From positions 13,103,501-13,167,500 of the forward strand of contig NC_090704.1 of the NCBI RefSeq assembly GCF_040954835.1: a DNA stretch of 64,000 nt. Reading direction: 5' to 3'. A program made the position numbers and the translations under genes. Below, piece after piece: positions 1-12,068 of the stretch. This DNA is from Lepisosteus oculatus. Taxonomy: Eukaryota > Chordata > Actinopteri > Semionotiformes > Lepisosteidae. Within the stretch, counting starts at the first letter, position 1, and each line of letters starts with the position of its first letter. The notes below the pieces were generated by a model. It was not told where the DNA came from. It made no database searches and saw only the letters and a program-made list of their open reading frames with translations.

Positions 1-435
1 TATTTTTGGAAATATCATAGAGACCATTAAGTGATTCAAGTGTCTTCGAGTAAGCAGATTTTTTTACTCATTATTTGTCACCATATAGCAAGGTAGTTAA
101 AAATGTTTTTTTGTACTTAAAACAGACTTTTTCATGAGAAAATAAAAATAAATATTCCAGCATATTATATTTTCTCGATATAGGCTAAGAGCCAATAATA
201 ACTAAAGAAATAATAATGAAAATGGGATGATATAGATATATATATATTGATGGTATCTGTCTGTTCTCATTATATTTGTGTCTATTTGTGCCTTGAGCTG
301 CAGTTTCTTGCTACCTCCCAAAAAGGCTGTCTTGGTTTGGTTGTTTATCCAATTATTTGGCAGCCCTGTGATTACATTTATAAAGATTTAATAGCATGAA
401 TAATAGTACTTTATTTGTCAGTATAACAGCCTTCA
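1..435. other. AT-rich intergenic, no gene seen
   Basis: No splice-flanked coding segment or recognisable repeat is visible. It contains a short AT dinucleotide run near 233-247. Confidence 0.5.
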
Positions 436-1475
436 GTAGTTCAGGTGGGTAGCTGCATCAGCATGCGTGGGCTGCAAATGAACTATAGGTTGAGAATCCC
501 TTATAATTCCTGGGACCGAAAGTGTTGTGGATTTAGGATTTTTATATTTGCATCTATAAAATGGGACAGCTGGGATGGGACGCAAGTCTAAACATGATAT
601 CCATTTACATTTCGTAATATAGCTTATACATATACCCTGAATGAAGTTTTATATACATTTTAAATATTTTTTAAACATAATACCATCAGAAAGGTAGGAT
701 ATCAGTCTCCACCTACAATGTCATGTTTTGATTTAAAGGTTACAGTACATGTATGCCATTTGTATTTTATTTTTTACTATACAGGTATTAAGTTTTATGT
801 AAGATATAAAAACAATGCATTGAATATGATTACAGGTAAATAAAATGAAAGCTGAAAAAAGTCAGCATTTTATTTTTAAAGTAATGTACAAGTAATGATG
901 CTAGTTACACTCATACATGGAGGTGAAATTCAGATCTCACGTAAAAATAACGTTTTGTACTTACTGTGCAAAAAAACAAAATAAAACACAATGATCACTG
1001 CTGACAAACTTGAAGATAAATGCAGCCCCAGACATTACAACTACATCAGGTCCGAGAAACTTGAGGGAGAGGGTACATCATCGATGACATCACTGTGAGC
1101 TGGAAAGTTCGTTATCAGTATCAACCTATGAGATCTTCATTTTTCACTCTATGTAAAGTTTTTCTCTTTTTCATTAACTTTTGTTCATCACTTTCAGCAT
1201 AGAACTTTAACAGTTTGTTCTTTTGTTTCTTCAGGTCATAGATAGCAGTTGTTCCAACACCAAACTCCTAAGTCAGACGCTTCACACTTACACCACTGTC
1301 AGGTTTTTTCAACAACAACAGCATTAAAAAAAACTTTCAGATTTTAGAGGTTTTCAGATTTGGGAATTTCGGATAAAGGATTTTCAACCTGTAGTAATAG
1401 GTTTTTTCCATGATGAAAAGAGAAGAAACAAAACACAACATTTCGGCTGTGGAGCCTTCTTCAGGTGTGAGCCTT
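436..1475 (+). repeat. Interspersed repeat copy (family A), split by a DNA transposon
   Basis: The left part (about 436-483) carries the head of a repeat also seen at 29578 (GGTGGGTAGCTGCATCAGC). The right part (about 1394-1475) carries its body, including AACATTTCGGCTGTGGAGCC. The two parts are separated by the Tigger-like insertion at 486-1391. Removing the insertion gives a junction matching other copies (gaac.agtaatagg at 26550 on). The family is not recognised by name. Other copies are near 26550, 29578, 29804 and 62615. Confidence 0.7.
486..1391 (-). mobile_element. Degraded Tigger/pogo-type DNA transposon
   Basis: The ends form terminal inverted repeats: the left reads AGGTTGAGAATCCCTTAT (487 on) and the complement of the right reads AGGTTGAAAATCCTTTAT. 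Both are flanked by TA (484-485 and 1392-1393), the target duplication of the Tc1/mariner/pogo superfamily. On the minus strand at about 1140-1310 a fragment encodes a jerky/Tigger-like helix-turn-helix: KPDSGVSVKRLT, a stop, then EFGVGTTAIYDLKKQK and KLLKFYAESDEQKLM. The stop and the absence of a DDE domain show the copy is dead. The superfamily is well supported; the exact family is not assigned. Confidence 0.8.
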
Positions 1476-3408
1476 TATTCAAGGTGGCTGCTGAGGTACA
1501 GTATTGTGGCAAAAGGAATATCTTCTTTCTTGCATTTCCCAATCACTACACAAATTCATAAGAACATGGCCTCGGTATTTTTCCCAATTTTAGTGCCAAA
1601 TCTGATTTTTCCATAACTTTAGGAATCTTTCCTAGAAGACAGTCATTGTAGGGTTAGGGTTAGTTAACTTTAACCATTTTAATCACATTTCTCCATGTAA
1701 ACATTGTTATGTACTGTATGTATATCCTTTTTAAGCGTGATTCAATAATTCTATTTAAAATATATTGTGAATAAGGTTTAATCCTTTGTTTTTTTTGTCA
1801 TTTTACACTTTTACTGTAAGTTTTAGTAATACCTAAGAACAGGAGAAGTTCCAGCAAATGTCTAACACATTCTTTATTAATAATATACAAAGTTTATTAC
1901 TGTAAGGCTGTTACTATGTTACTATAGTATGTACTATATATTAATAATGAACTAAGAACAATAGATTTTATTACTGACAAAATGTAACAACTAATTAGTC
2001 ATCCGAGGCTGTCAAACAAGTTAAGGCCATTATGTTATTAATACATAACTAATGCTATTCTGTGTTCTATGTTCTATGTTAGTGTCTCCTATTCTGAAAT
2101 ACTGTATTAAAAACATCAGTTTAAACAAACTGTTTTTAAATTTAATATTTTTATTTGTTGTGAATTAAAAAAATGTGTTTATTGCCAAATATGCAATATT
2201 CATACCTGTATTGGTACTACAGGTATGGTAATATTCAAGTAGTTGCCAGGATACAGTTCTTATTCTATGAAGTTCAATGAAAAATGTGCCACCTCTGATA
2301 CAGTATACAGTATGAGACATAAAAGAGTAACACTGTTCAAGCCAAGAGATAAGAATGAGGTTCCAATAACGACAGGTACTTCTGGGGTCAAAACAAATTA
2401 TATGGAATGCATAGTTTTTAGCTTGGAAAGACAAATTGAGGTTCATTTGGAAACCTATGTAATACCTTCTTTTGATTGATAGGTAGCCTTTATAAAAATA
2501 AACACAGTACATAACTTAGTTTTTAGAAAAAGCTTTTTTTTACTGTTGCGGTTAGTTTTGAAAGTAGCAGCAGATTACTAGTTGTGATGTTTATCCTGTT
2601 TTAGCACTGTTTCAACAGAATACTACAAAATTTACCATAAAAACTCAATTTCAGTGTTAACTACAATAGGCACACCAGCCTATTCTAATACTTAGTATCT
2701 ATACAGTAGCTAATATAGTATGTATAAGCATACATATTCTACCAAGCATCCTTAATTAAATTATTGACTTGTTCTTTTAATAATGCATTATCTTAATAAT
2801 GATTATAACAGTGAGGAAAAATATGACCTATTGTATGTCATTCTGTCCCCAACTCATCTTAAATTAGAATTCTAATTTGTCAAAACATGATCATTTCAGA
2901 TGAAAGATTCAAGATGAAGGTTCATTCTCAACTGATATCTAAAACTAGTTATGCATATATCAACTCACCATAATTATTGAAAGAATGAGTTATGATGATA
3001 AGAATGGAACTTGTGACATTTCAGACATGAAATATGTATGAACATTTCAATGGAAAATGATAAGATTTGGCATACAGTAAGTAATAACGTATATGGCACA
3101 AATATTCCATCTCTTGTATAAATTTTGTTATAGAAGTGCTGTGTAGACACTCAAATGGATAGTCTAATAATTCCGTTAGAAATAAATTAATTGAAGAACT
3201 ACTGTATATGTTAATAATTTCATTCGGTTCTATCTTTAAAAACAAAAAAAATCACAGCAGTCAAAAAGAGAAATATTGTGAATGGTATTAAAACAATTTT
3301 CTGTTTTAAATGTATTGCATTTTGCAGTACTTTATAGATAGCAATATACATTATTTTCAAATTAATTCAATGTCATTAATCAGTTGTTTTTTTTAACAAA
3401 CTGTGCTG
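1476..3408. other. Intergenic, no gene seen
   Basis: AT-rich sequence without a supported exon. The short open frames on opposite strands at 2165-2512 match no family and lack splice context. A TACAGTATACAGTA cluster lies near 2300. Confidence 0.5.
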
Positions 3409-3824
3409 TGTTACACCACACCCCTGGAGGAATCGGCATTCCACCTTACATTCCAGCACAGTTCCCAATTAGCCCTTTTCCCCAGCCTATTTAATGCTGC
3501 CTCACACTCTTCCCTGTGCTCAGTATTAGGGTTTTCCTGGCTAGAGCTCCTCCCATTCTTATTGATATTTATTACTTGGTTTTTGGCTTCCTGACCATGG
3601 TTTGTTCTTCGTCTATGTCTCCTGGTTTTGGTTTTGGTACTTTTGCTCTCGTTCTGGTTTTGACTCTCGGCTTCCACACGGTTTACAGCTCCGCTTCTGG
3701 TTATTTGTACTTTTGCACCAGCTAGTTTACCTTTGGCTTTCGGACCTTAGATTGTTCTTTTGACTATGCCTTTTGGAGTTTCCCATAGTTTTCTGCATAG
3801 GGTCCTCACTACTAATTCCTAACA
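3409..3824 (+). mobile_element. Solo LTR, Ty3/gypsy-like
   Basis: It begins TGTTACACC and ends CCTAACA. It is flanked by an exact 5-bp duplication, TGCTG (3404-3408 and 3825-3829), the hallmark of integrase-mediated insertion. No internal region remains, so this is a solo LTR left by recombination. The GC-richer, pyrimidine-rich plus strand resembles the other LTRs in the window. Orientation is set by comparison with the element at 23650, whose polypurine tract precedes TGTTATG. Confidence 0.87.
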
Positions 3825-4405
3825 TGCTGTCAGCATTAATCTGTTTATTGAATTGGAAAGTTATTTGTTTTTAACCACCACTTGAGTCTGTGGGCATTGC
3901 TATATGAAAACAGGATACCATAACTACAATAATTTAAGGTGAAGAATGATGAGCTTGAACCTTGCCTGAGCAGCTCAAATTCAATTTTTTCAAAACAATG
4001 TGAGTTCAAAATAGAGGTTTGATAGCTTGTTCCACTCCTCTCGGTATGTCTGCTTAGATATCTACAGAATTCAATGTCAAAGTCATACAGTAAGTTGTTT
4101 AGCACAGAATCACATGGCCCTGAGATGTGATTCTGAGATGAACAGATTTGTAAAGCCTGTTAAATTTGTTTTTGAGAATGTGTGGCATTTCATGTACGAC
4201 TGAGCTCCTAGCACAGAAAGACCCAAAATACAAACAGCAGCACATGACAGTGCTTTTGCCATTGCCTACAGGAAATTATGTCTGAATGAAACTGTGATTA
4301 ATATTTTCCATAGGTCTTTTAATAAAATTTAGAGAATTGTCAAAACTGTACTTCATTTAAAATAAATACGCTACAGACATGTAACTTGGTCCACAGTCTT
4401 AACTC
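3825..4405. other. Intergenic, no gene seen
   Basis: Unique-looking AT-rich sequence ending in a short TAA microsatellite (about 4406-4420), which is the tail of the following SINE. Confidence 0.5.
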
Positions 4406-4968
4406 ATAATAATAATAATATAACAATTCCTTACACTTATATAGCACTTTTCTGAACACTCGACTCAAAGCGCTTTACAGGTAATGGGGACTCCCCTCCA
4501 CCACCACCAATGTGCAGCATCCACCTGGATGATGCGACGGCAGCCATAGTGCACCAGATCGCTCACCACACATCAGCTATCAGTGGGGAGGAGAGCAGAG
4601 TAATAGAGGAGGATTATTAGGAGGCCATTTTCCAATGGGAAATTTGACCAGGACACCAGGGTTAGACCCCTACTCTTTTCGAGAAACACCCTGGGATTTT
4701 TTTAATGACCACAGAGAGTCAGGACCTCGGACCTCTCATCCGAAGGACGGCGCCTGTTGACAGTATAGTGTCCCCGTCACTACACTGGGGCATTAGGACC
4801 CACATGGGCTGCAGGGTGAGTGCCCTCTGTTGGCCCCACTAACACCTCTTACAGCAGCAACCTTAGTTTTTCCCAGGAGGTCTCCAATCCAGGTACTGAC
4901 CAGGCTCACACCTGCTTAGCTTCAGTGGGTTGCCAGTTGTGAGTTGCAGGTTGATATGGCTGCTGGCA
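4406..4968 (-). mobile_element. 5S rRNA-derived SINE (SINE3-type), near full length
   Basis: Read on the minus strand, the head at about 4968-4870 resembles 5S rRNA with its internal promoter: GAAGCTAAGCAG, then GCCTGGTCAGTACCTGGAT and GGAGACC. The body and a tail containing GCGCTTTGAGTCGAGTG and GCTATATAAGTGTAAG follow, ending in a TTA/TAA-rich tail. A 5S head with an unrelated body is the definition of SINE3-class elements. Confidence 0.85.
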
Positions 4969-5418
4969 TTGTATAATGAGGTCATGTGAATGACTTGTTA
5001 AGGGTCAGCATATTGGGTATGCCTCTGAAGCTCTGTCACCATTTCTAATAATATAAATATATTCAAATTAATTTAAAACAAAACATGGCTTCCAACCACC
5101 AGTAAAAACTGGTAATCATTGTATGTACTGTATGAATACCTATATGCATTTCACAAGCACAAACTCTGTGGTTGGTATTGTTGTAAAAACAATGCTATTA
5201 CAACATAGCAAAATAGGATTCCTTCATATATCATATTTTATCATACTTTTTGCTTATACATCTCTTACATGTCAAACTGTTTCTGTGCAAAAACACCAAT
5301 TAACTCCACTTTTGGTGGACAATATTTTTGTAATTATACAATATAAATGTTGCAATATGGGAGTGAATTGTAAATCAAGACTGCCTGAATTACCATTTAT
5401 TTCTGTAAAGTAAAAAAA

Positions 5419-6017
5419 TGTTACGCCCAGGCATACCAGAGATCACAGCCATTGATCTCCATGTCAGCTGGACACATTCGTTTGGACTCTGTCCATGCCA
5501 CCTGCCCCCCATTAACAGGTAATAATTACCTCATCAGCTCCAAGATACTTAAGCGCCGCCCTTTCCACAGTCAGACGCTCTGTCATTGAGTTTCCTACTT
5601 GTTTATGGAAATGCTCTTTGCACTTACTGTTAAAACTAAACACCACCAGAATCAGTCTAACTCCCTGACCCCAATTTCAAGACAGAACCTAACAACCAAT
5701 CAGATCTCTATCTATCTCATAGTTACTACAGTATACTGTATGTCTTGGCAACCAACCAGACCTGGCGGACAATGTACAGTAGCTTTTCTGTGCTGTTCCT
5801 TCCCAATTCTGTTCTGTCTCACTGCACAGTGCATTCCCTGTTCCATCTGCCTTCTGTCAGCCTGCCAGCTCATCACCTGCTCTGCTACTCTTCCCAGTGC
5901 CTCCCAGCTCTCATCGCCCAGCTCATCTTCACCGGGACCTAGCAAATGGATTCCTCAGTCTGTCACACACAATTTCAGGGGTCACAGCACTCTCCACATC
6001 AGCCATACATTGTAACA
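5419..6017 (+). mobile_element. Probable solo LTR (no clear target duplication)
   Basis: It begins TGTTACGCCC and a possible end is TGTAACA, matching the TGTTACG...TAACA termini of the well-supported LTRs here. Base composition resembles those LTRs. The left flank is an A-run and the right flank is CCTAT, so no duplication is seen. Long open frames on both strands are by-products of the low stop density, not genes. Confidence 0.45.
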
Positions 6018-6572
6018 CCTATATTTACAAACCAGTGAGCCAGGTTGATTGAAATGTTTGCATTTCACAGGTTGCAGTGATACCTGTTTATGCCGTTATC
6101 AGGTCATCACATAATTTTCTAGTTTCAATAACTATTATCTGAAAGACAGTTTCAGAATTCAAAGACTACACCTGAGCAGCAAGAAAGTTCTATAAAAATA
6201 CTGTGCTGGACAGACAGAGCAAGGCTGGAACAATATGACATAACTACCAAAGAACTTCATCAGCTAGTAAAAAAGTTCTCTCTGAGTCATCTGTAGATAA
6301 CACATAAAAGACTTGACATAAACCTCAGATTTACATCAATATCAATTCTTGTATTTTAGCCTTTTCCTAACATTCCATATTACTTTTGAAATTAAATGTG
6401 AAGTAGCAATTAATATCTGTTATATACACAACCTTTTCAACATATTTAAAGGATATACAATATAAAAATTGATAGTATTATATAGAAGCAATACAGTACA
6501 TAATTAATATGGAAAACTGGAAAGGTCATGACTGCATTAGAATTTAAACTCTTTGCTGTAGCAAACCAGTTA

Positions 6573-7135
6573 GCCAGCAGCCATACCAGCCTGCAGCTCA
6601 TAACTGACAACCCACTGAAGCTAAGCAGAGCCTGGTCACTACCTGGATGAGAGAAAAACTAAGGTTGCTGCTTGAAGCGGTGTTAGTGGGGCCAGTAGAG
6701 GGCACTTACCCACTTTCACTGTGTGGGTCCTAATGCTCCAGTATAGTGATGGGGACACTATACTGTAAAATAGGCTCTTTCCTTCTGATGAGACGTAAAA
6801 CCAAGGTCCTGATTCTCTGTGTTCATTAAAAGATCCCAGAGCATTTCTCAAAAAGAGTAAGGATGTTACCCTGGCATTCTAGCCAAATGTCCCATTGGCC
6901 TTTACCAATAATGGCCTCCTTATATTCCCCATCTATGAATTGGCTTCATCACTCTGTTTTCCTCCCCATGGATAGTTGATGTGTGATGAACATACTGTGC
7001 AAACTTTGGCTGCTGTCGCATCATCCTGGTGGATGCTGCACATTGGTGGTGGTGGAGGGGAGTCCTCATTACCTGTAAGGCGCTTTGAGTGGAGTGTCCC
7101 AAAAAAACATTTGTATAACTAAAAAAATTCTTATA
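6573..7135 (+). mobile_element. 5S rRNA-derived SINE (SINE3-type)
   Basis: The head GCCAGCAGCCATACCAGCC is followed by the 5S-like internal promoter GAAGCTAAGCAGAGCCTGG and CACTACCTGGATGAGAG. The body ends with the shared tail GGCGCTTTGAGTGGAGTGT and an AT-rich terminus. Several promoter bases differ from the 4406 copy, so this copy is older. Confidence 0.85.
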
Positions 7136-7514
7136 ATTAATTTAATTGTTCAAAATCACCTTAACATCACACACCAAGTGGCCTCTGTAATAGTTATGCC
7201 CATGATTTCAAAATAAATACATCTACTGTATCTCTGTAGAGTTGATCAGTGAGTTAGTGATTTTCAAGAACAGATTCAACTATGAAGATCAAGGAACTTT
7301 CAAAAGAACTCAGGGATAATGTTATATCAAGGCAGAGACCAGGAAAAGGGTATAAAATATTTCAAGGACCTTTAATATAACTTTGAGTATAGTGAAAGTG
7401 TCACTATCTACTTAATCATTGAGGAAGGCACCTAGTCACTGCCACGATTAAGCTGTCCCTCCAGATTAAGATGCTGGGCAGTAGGAAACTAGTTAGGAAT
7501 GAGGCCAATGGTGA

Positions 7515-8052
7515 TGTCACAATTGTAATCCCTCCTCTTAAGGGCACTCCGGCTCTTTCACATTTTAGGTGATCATGTGCACCTGCCTCCAATCCTGCTC
7601 CTCCTTTTTTAAGGTGGGCGCTCTTGTTACTCCTGGATCTGCATTGGAAGGCAGATGCCCAGAGGCCTGCCTACCATCAAGTTTCCCTACATCCACGGCT
7701 TGAGGGCATAGGCCTCCTATTGGTGTCCTGACCCTGCTGAGTCCGGGGCTCAGAGCACCTGACCTCGGGATCCTGTTTTTATTCCCTGTCCCTGTACCAG
7801 GTCCCGTTCAAGTTTTTAACTGTGTCTTGTTTGCATTATGGATGGATCTAACAGATTTGGACCCTGGACTTTGCCCCGGATGTCCCCCTGGACTCCCTTG
7901 GACTTGTTTCCATGGCCTTGCCCCCCGAGCACCAGTTCACTGTTGTCACACCCCCTGTCAGGCAACCTGCCCTGATCCTTTTTTCCTCCTCCCCGTTGTC
8001 CTACTCTACTCACTTCTGTATTATACCATCTGCATAGGGTCCTGACCAACAC
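7515..8052 (+). mobile_element. LTR-like segment, related to the 24730 solo LTR
   Basis: The start TGTCACAATTGTAATCCCTC parallels TGTCTCGATTGTAGTCCCTC at 24730, and both share GGGGCTCAGAGC-like and GCATAGGGTCC blocks in the same order. The right end runs into a SINE fragment, so the exact terminus and target duplication are not resolved. Confidence 0.7.
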
Positions 8053-8160
8053 ATCATGTTGGTGGTGGTGGAGGGGAGTCCCCATTTCCTGTAAAGCGCT
8101 TTGAGTGGAGTGTCCAGAAAAGCGCTATATAAGTGTAAGCAATTATTATTATTATCATAA
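8053..8160 (+). mobile_element. 3' fragment of a 5S-derived SINE
   Basis: It contains the family tail GGTGGTGGTGGAGGGGAGTC, AAAGCGCTTTGAGTGGAGTG and GCGCTATATAAGTGTAAGC followed by ATT repeats. The 5S head is missing. It abuts the preceding LTR-like segment. Confidence 0.85.
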
Positions 8161-10039
8161 CAGGTGACTTGGAAAGAGCTATAGAGTTCAATGTCTGAGA
8201 TGGGAGAAAATGTTCATGGGTAACAAATCCCTGGTCAGAGAGTTTTTATGTATGAAACTGAAAATTAAAATATCTAAAATCCCACATTGAATTTGCAACA
8301 AAGTACTTACTGTAAGAGATACTTCAAGCATGTGGCAAAGGTTTGTGTGGACAGACAAGATAGTTACTTCTGAGACAAACTCAATATAATGCACAATTCA
8401 GTCAACACCATCCCTAATGTCAAGCATGCTGGTGTCAGAATTATGTTTTCATCAGCAGGAACTGGGAAGCTTGTCAGTACTGATGGGAACACAAATGGAT
8501 AAAAATGTTGGCAAATCCTAAAAGGAAAGAGGAAATCCTGCTATATATATATAGTCAATATTGTTTCATCCTATTGTGCGTGCCATAATAGGATCTTTAA
8601 AATAGGTGTGTCCAGGTTAAAAAACACACAACTGTGAGATCTGAAAAACACACTAGTGCCTTTATTTACAGTTCAGTGCAATCTCTATGCTTAACCTTGG
8701 TAATTAAAGCAGTGTGTCATCGCTTCTTGTGGAAGCTTCTTTCAAGGATTTTTTCAAATCTTTGCTTATGCCATAGCTTAGACATGTGCATTACTACATT
8801 CAATGAACTATATAGGGAGTAAGCCTCCTCATTCAGAGGAATAATTAGGATTCATTTATTTTTCATTATGCAAGATTACTGTACTTTCATTAGGAATGTA
8901 AGAGGTAAAGAATGTAATATCTCACCCGAGCAATGTTTCTTTTCGTATGCTGTAATTATTAATTCATTTTTTTTATTTGTTAATGTTATTTACCAGAAAT
9001 AAATGTACCCACTCACTCTGGTACTTTGTAGATTTTAAAGTACAAATTAATCTAATGAACATTATGGTTTTTTAAATAACAATATTTGAAACAGCTAAAA
9101 AGTGGTTATTAAACGAAAAAGTGTAAGTTGTGAAGTGAAATGTCCCGATGCTAATGACGTTTAAAATTATATTAATCACCAGCTTAAGTGTTGGGCTGTA
9201 GGTCTAAAAAGGCTCCTAATGCATTCATTAAGACTTTCAAATACCAATACTGACAAAGGTGATTGTCCTTGGTAAACTGTGTAGGTGGATTTTTTACATC
9301 ATCTCTTTTGTGAGATCCCCTTCCTAAAAGCATGTAATTTGATTTGTATATAGCGTATGCTCTTACAAAAACCATTTATCATCAGACAAAAGCCAATGTC
9401 CATGCTTTTAATCCTATAAGCATTGCAGTATTATTGACTCATTGTATTCCTTCTTAAATTGATTAATACATATAATGGACACTTTATTAGCAAGCGATAT
9501 TTATTGTTGAGCGCCATGTGATTAAGAAACAGATGCTGGACTGATATTTGCTGTTATAAATGAACAATTCAAGCCTGTTTTGCAAAAATGTTCTACTTCA
9601 GTTTAAGAACATTACATTGAACTCCTTGTCACAGTATCTGGATACCAAAGGGGTAAGAACAGTAATATGAAAAGGTATATCTAGGCATTTAAGTTCCAAA
9701 TATTCAAGCTGTTTTTCTGTTTTACCACAGTCACTAAAGCATACCTGCATATGATCAAAGATGATAGAAATATGATCATATAATTTCATTTATAAATGTG
9801 AAATAATGCTCAGTAAGTCTAAGACAATATTGTGTTCCACTAGAATCCCTGAATTAAATAATTACAGTAAATGAAATTTAAATTCTGTAAACAGTTCATG
9901 TATTGTATTTCTATTTGTCCATTGCATGAATTATTTGTTTGGTAGGCAATATTATTTTTGCTTTAGTGTCATTTTTTACATCTAATTTGAATAAAAAAGT
10001 ACTTTTTTGTGTATATCTTCATGAACCTGTGCAGTGCCA
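8161..10039. other. Intergenic, no gene seen
   Basis: No recognisable coding exon, RNA gene or repeat. Open frames here are under 65 codons and match nothing. Confidence 0.45.
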
Positions 10040-10112
10040 AGCTGACATGGTGGTTAACAGTGCTGCTTCATAGCTCCAAGGTCCTAGGTTTGATTCTGGC
10101 ATCTGTGTGTTT
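10040..10112 (+). mobile_element. tRNA-derived SINE head fragment
   Basis: GACATGGTGGTTAACAGTGC resembles a pol III A box, and AGGTTTGATTCTGG is a B-box-like motif at the expected distance. This is the tRNA-like head of fish SINEs. The body is absent. Confidence 0.6.
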
Positions 10113-11560
10113 GAAAAGATGAAATTCTATTTTAGTGGAAAGTTGTTTATTGACACCCTTTCTTTATTTCATGATACTAGTTAAGGGTATTGTACCCCTT
10201 TTTCATGTGATTTAAACATACCAAAAATCAAAGTATACAAAAATCTCTTATAGTTTGTGCGTTGTTTTATCAGGTTTACTGCCTATGTAAAATGTAATAT
10301 TGGTAGTATTTCTTTTTCTTTGCAGAGTTGAGTTTCAATTCTTTCAGATCTTCAAAGGAGCATTTGAAGATGTTAATAGTATATCTCTATTGCATCTTAC
10401 AAAGCAATTCACATTCATGCAGGTTCTGGTCTCACTGAAAATCATATTATGTGCCACATCAGGCTTCTTCTACTATGTTGAAATACCTGAAGGTATTTGG
10501 TAAGCCCAAAAGAATGCGAACAGAATTCAAATGAAAAGAATGACTTAAAGCATTGCCAACATGATCCTTCCTTTCATCTACTGATATGAAATGTTCAAAA
10601 CCATCTCTGAATGTAGGTATATAATGGGCATTCCTTTTCTCTCTGCAGAAGGCATGCACAACATGCATCACTTGGCATAATGCATTTTTTTACAGGTTAA
10701 TTCCAAGCTGAACAGTAGATAAAGAGAAGAACATAGCTGAAGCAAAACCACACGCTTTTTACTTTCAGCAAGGAATTGACCTTTGCTTGTTACTTTGAAA
10801 ACTGAATGTTGATACAGCCTCCATTCTAGCCTCTTCATAATGAGTTAAAATTATTTATTTTTTCTAAGTATCAGCAAGAGCAAAACAATATAGTAGTAAT
10901 GCTTTTAAAAGCTCTCACAATTCAGTATAGAGATGGTGCATAGCGTGCCCCTAGAGATTCCTAGGATCTGACTCTCTCTCTAAGCATTTAGCACTGGTAA
11001 ATGCATATAGCTGTTGCTTTTCATAGAGAACAGAAGAAATTGAGACGAGGCAAGCTGTAAGTTGTAAATCATAGTCAAAATATTGAATAGCACATGTGAA
11101 TATTTATATTATTATTAACAATAAAAACATTACTTCACATTTGAATTTCTGCTTCAGTTTTTACTATGTTTTAGAAGGAAAACATTATACCAAATAAATC
11201 CGAAGACAGGTGTTTGTGCATTTAGCATTTTATGACACATTTAAACTTGGTCAAAATGGATTAATTTAACCCATTTCCTATTATTCACATCTTCCAGATA
11301 CTGTATTGTATGTGTGTTTCTGACAGTTATCCACTTGGTGTCACTAAAGATATCTCTTATATGAGCATAAAGTTGAAATTGCTCATGGCTGTTACAGTCA
11401 TCATTTTCAATGATTAAATATAAATCCCACATCTTTCTGACCAAGATTTACTTCTGTATACTGTTTTCAAAGTATCTGTCTAAAGTAAATTGTATTGTAA
11501 AGATTGTTCAAGAATAAATATTTATTATTTTCTTAGTAGAAGTAATGGTAATGTCAAATA
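10113..11560. other. Intergenic, no gene seen
   Basis: A 67-codon frame at 10300-10503 has no recognisable similarity and no paired splice sites. Nothing else is supported. Confidence 0.4.
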
Positions 11561-12068
11561 TAATAATAATAACTGCTTACACTTATTGTGTATACTTACA
11601 TATAGCACTTTTCTGGACACTCCACTCAAAGCGCTTTACAGGTAATGGGGACCCTCCACCACCACCAATGTGCAGCATCCACCAGGATGATGCGACAGCA
11701 ACCATAGTGTGCCAGAACGCTCACCACACATCAGCTATCAGTGGGGAGGAGAACAGAGTAATGAAGCCAACTCATAGATGGGGATTATTAGGAGGCCATG
11801 ATTGGTAAAGGCCATGGGGAATTTTGGCCAGGACACCAGGGTTACACCCCCTACTCTCTTCGAGAAACGCCTTGGGATTTTTGATGACCACAGAGAGTCA
11901 GGACCTCAGTTTTACGTCTCATCCAAAGGACGGCGCCTGTTTACAGTATAGTGTACAGTATCTCTTCCAGCAGCAACCTTAGTTTTTCCCAGGAGGTCTC
12001 CCATCCAGGTACTGACCAGGCTCACACCTGCTTAGCTTTAGTGGGTTGCCAGTTGTGAGTTGCAGAGT
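11561..12068 (-). mobile_element. 5S rRNA-derived SINE with internal deletion
   Basis: Minus-strand copy. The head at about 12068-11970 gives GAAGCTAAGCAG-like (AAAGCTAAGCAGG), CCTGGTCAGTACCTGGATGG and GAGACC. The tail at 11561-11650 ends in AAT repeats. Compared with the 4406 copy it lacks a central block (after about 11950). The promoter motifs are well preserved. Confidence 0.85.

Noticed and set aside
5599-6015. A 138-codon plus-strand frame with a minus-strand partner
   Set aside because: Lies wholly in the LTR-like segment and its Ser/Cys/Pro-rich text matches no family.
10300-10503. Possible exon between AG and GTAAGC
   Set aside because: A donor-like GTAAGC follows near 10500 but the peptide matches nothing and does not fit the rgs8 phase.
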